Source: Toxotes chatareus (taxonomy: Eukaryota; Chordata; Actinopteri; Toxotidae). From it: a stretch of 64,000 nt of DNA. The position numbers were made by a program, and so were the translations under genes. The stretch is from the NCBI GenBank assembly GCA_016801885.1, contig JAFBJY010001477.1:42512-106511 (forward strand). The letters are read 5' to 3'. Below the pieces are notes generated by a model. It made no database searches and was not told the DNA's origin. It saw only the letters and a program-made list of their open reading frames with translations. Positions 62,231 to 64,000 of the stretch are shown here, one piece after another; the first letter of the stretch is position 1, and each line of letters starts with the position of its first letter.

Positions 62231-64000
62231 TTCTGCTTTACCCCCAGGAAGTCCTCTTGCCCAGCCCCCTCCAGAAAAGCTCGACCTCTCGGCCCGAGTA
62301 TCACGCCCTCGCGGGTCTTCAACAAAGTAAGGCTCTGTCACTTCCTCCACACCACCATAATGACGCCCCATAGACTTAATCCCAGCTCCGCCTCCCTCTG
62401 ATGACTGTATAATATGTCAAACCAGAGGATTCCATGGGGGCTACATGAAAACTTTTCAGGCAGGCAAATCCGCCCCATCCTCTTCCCCCCGGGGGGCTGG
62501 TTTCTTCTTTGTCGAGAAGAAGACAAGATTCTCGCCCTTGCATTGATTATCAAGACCTCAACTACATAAACCATCAAAAAAGTACCCGCGCCCTCATCTC
62601 CTCTGCCTTTGAGTCTCTGCATGATCTACCATCTTCCCCAAACGGGAAATCTCCGAATGCATACCATCTGGTAAGAATCAGGGGGGAAGGAAAACAGCTT
62701 CAACACCCCTCTCTGGACACTTTGAGTACTTGTCATGCCATTCGATTTCACAATGCTCTGCTGTGTTCAAGCCCTTGTAAACGATGTGCTAAGGGACTTT
62801 ATCAACCGCTTGTAGGGGGCCCCTTCTCCCAAAGGTCCGCCTCTGACCCACAAATTGCATCCCTGTGCCTACTTCTCCTGGTAGAGTGCAACTATGATGT
62901 TAAGCAACAGAGAACTCTTGGCGGTGAAGTTGGCTCTGGAGGAGTGGGGGCACTTGTTGAGGGGCTGAGCAGCCTTTTGTTGTGTGGACTGACCACAAGA
63001 ATCTAGCGTGCCTACAATCAGCTAAGAGACTGAATTCCGACAGGCTAGGTGGGCGCTTTTCTTTGGTCGCTTCAGTTCACAATCACTTATCGGCCAGGCT
63101 CAAAAACATTAAACTTGATGGCCCTCTCCCGCCAGTTTGAGTCGATTCCCAACCACATTCTCCTGACACCATACTGCCAACTTCCTGCGTGATAGGAGCT
63201 TTTGACTTGGCCTTTTGAGACTGAGTTGCGGCTCAGCTCTGGCGCGTAGTAAGCCTGAGCCTGGCACAGGAGCCCATGGGAAAACTCTATGTTCCCTGTC
63301 CGTCCGGGTCCTCTGTCCTCCAATGGGGACATGACTCAAAACTGTTCTGCCACCCTGGTGTTAAAAGAACCCTCACTCTCCTCCGTGAACACTTTGGTGG
63401 CCCTCTCTAGAAGCTGACACTTGGATTTACATAGCTGCCTGTGTAACTTGTTCCAGGAACAAGTCATCGCCGGGAGTCCCCTGCCGGAGAACTCCTTCCA
63501 CTCCCTGCCCCTCACCGCCATGGTCCCACATTGCCATAGAATTTGTCTCCGGTTTGCCTCCCACAAATGGTCACATCATCATCTTAACAGTTGTAGACCG
63601 ATTCTCGAAAAATCATACATTTCATTCCCTGCCAAAGCTCCCTCAGCTCAGGAGACTGCAAACACCCTGGTCTCCCAAGTTTTCAAACTGCATGGCATTC
63701 CCACTGACATTCCTCCTTCATGCGAATCTGGCAGGCGAATCTGCAGGACGCAAAGGCTCTCCCTTTATCCTCTTCCAACATCAACACAAGCGAGGACCCC
63801 TCCCAAATTACACCCCAGCAAAAATTTCCAGAAAAAGGGAACAAAAAGTAGATCAAAAAGGGCCCAAAATTCTGGTCCCTTTAAGTAGAGAAAATCATCC
63901 CTGTCCTGTCCCTTAAAATGCCAAAACCCACGATTACCCCACTTTTCATTCTTCCCGTTCTCCCCCAGCCCCTTTTTATGGTTTTTTGGGGGTGTTTTTG
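62231..64000 (+). mobile_element. Gypsy pol: RT, RNase H, integrase (broken, runs off the window)
   Basis: RT landmarks are 'GFFFVEKK' (about 62,497), 'RPCIDY' near 62,535, 'NAYHLVRI' (about 62,657) and an 'F..ALVNDVLRD'-type end near 62,790. RNase H has 'LAVKLALEEW' (about 62,920), 'WTDHKNLA' and 'TYRPG' (to about 63,110). The integrase H2C2 part has 'HPGVKRTL' (about 63,352) and 'CVTCSRNK', and the core starts with 'VDRFSK' (about 63,592) and 'HGIPTDI'. The catalytic D-D-E region is degraded and the C-terminal part lies beyond 64,000. RT then RNase H then integrase is the Ty3/Gypsy order. Homopolymer noise accounts for many frameshifts. Confidence 0.85.

Noticed and set aside
1..64000. CRISPR array, bacterial operon or phage
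   Set aside because: No regularly spaced identical repeats with unique spacers, no ribosome-binding-site-led gene runs; all coding evidence is spliced vertebrate exons and eukaryotic retrotransposons.

Overview
The window is eukaryotic nuclear DNA from a ray-finned (teleost) fish. The evidence is spliced exons of the fish-expanded NLRC3-like (FISNA-NACHT-LRR-B30.2) family, fish-type L2/CR1 and Rex/Jockey-like LINEs, a Ty3/Gypsy element, hAT remnants, fish interspersed repeats, many CA microsatellites, and no bacterial gene layout. I cannot name the species.

Base quality is uneven. From 1 to about 30,530 and from about 60,660 to the end, the sequence is full of stretched homopolymers and small deletions, as in unpolished long-read consensus. 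From about 30,530 to 60,660 it is clean. Most long open frames in the noisy parts are chance or antisense, and true exons there carry frameshifts that may be errors rather than biology. Coordinates in the noisy parts are approximate.

Layout. 1-10.2 kb is AT-rich and mostly unassigned, with two tandem arrays (period about 370-400 bp) and a roughly 1-kb direct duplication. About 10.2-18.1 kb is a noisy, shortened copy of about 40.9-54.1 kb, in the same orientation. Within and beyond it, 15.2-24.7 kb on the minus strand carries a nearly complete NLRC3-like gene: N-terminal peptide exon, FISNA-NACHT exon, three LRR exons and a B30.2/SPRY exon, with a LINE inserted between LRR exons. 25-30.5 kb holds repeats and LINE fragments.

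In the clean part, 30.7-32.8 kb is largely empty. 32.8-33.1 kb carries an exon-like unit that recurs inverted at 42.2-42.5 kb. 33.42-33.59 kb is a 164-nt U1 snRNA variant. 34.15-36.18 kb is an internally deleted BED-finger hAT transposon. 36.36-37.38 kb (minus) and 39.04-40.3 kb (plus) hold broken pieces of a fish C2H2 / transposase-like / PB1-SAMD3-like family. 40.9-54.1 kb is the clean copy of the duplicated segment, with an LTR-like repeat at 47.7-48.5 kb and the 3' half of a second NLRC3-like gene (B30.2 and two 174-nt LRR exons) on the minus strand. 54-57.5 kb is two L2-type LINEs facing each other, one split by a hAT-like insertion. A decayed LRR exon lies at 60.15-60.30 kb. From 60.67 kb to the end runs a Ty3/Gypsy retrotransposon, where the missing 5' half of the second NLR gene would be expected.

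Functionally this is a piece of an NLR innate-immunity gene cluster, shaped by duplication and heavy transposon insertion. I did not find a convincing new biological system. The items most worth a second look are the U1 variant with paired stem changes, the duplicated NLR segment, the inverted exon-like units, and an unrecognised spliced-looking locus at 43.5-45.4 kb that is conserved between the two copies.
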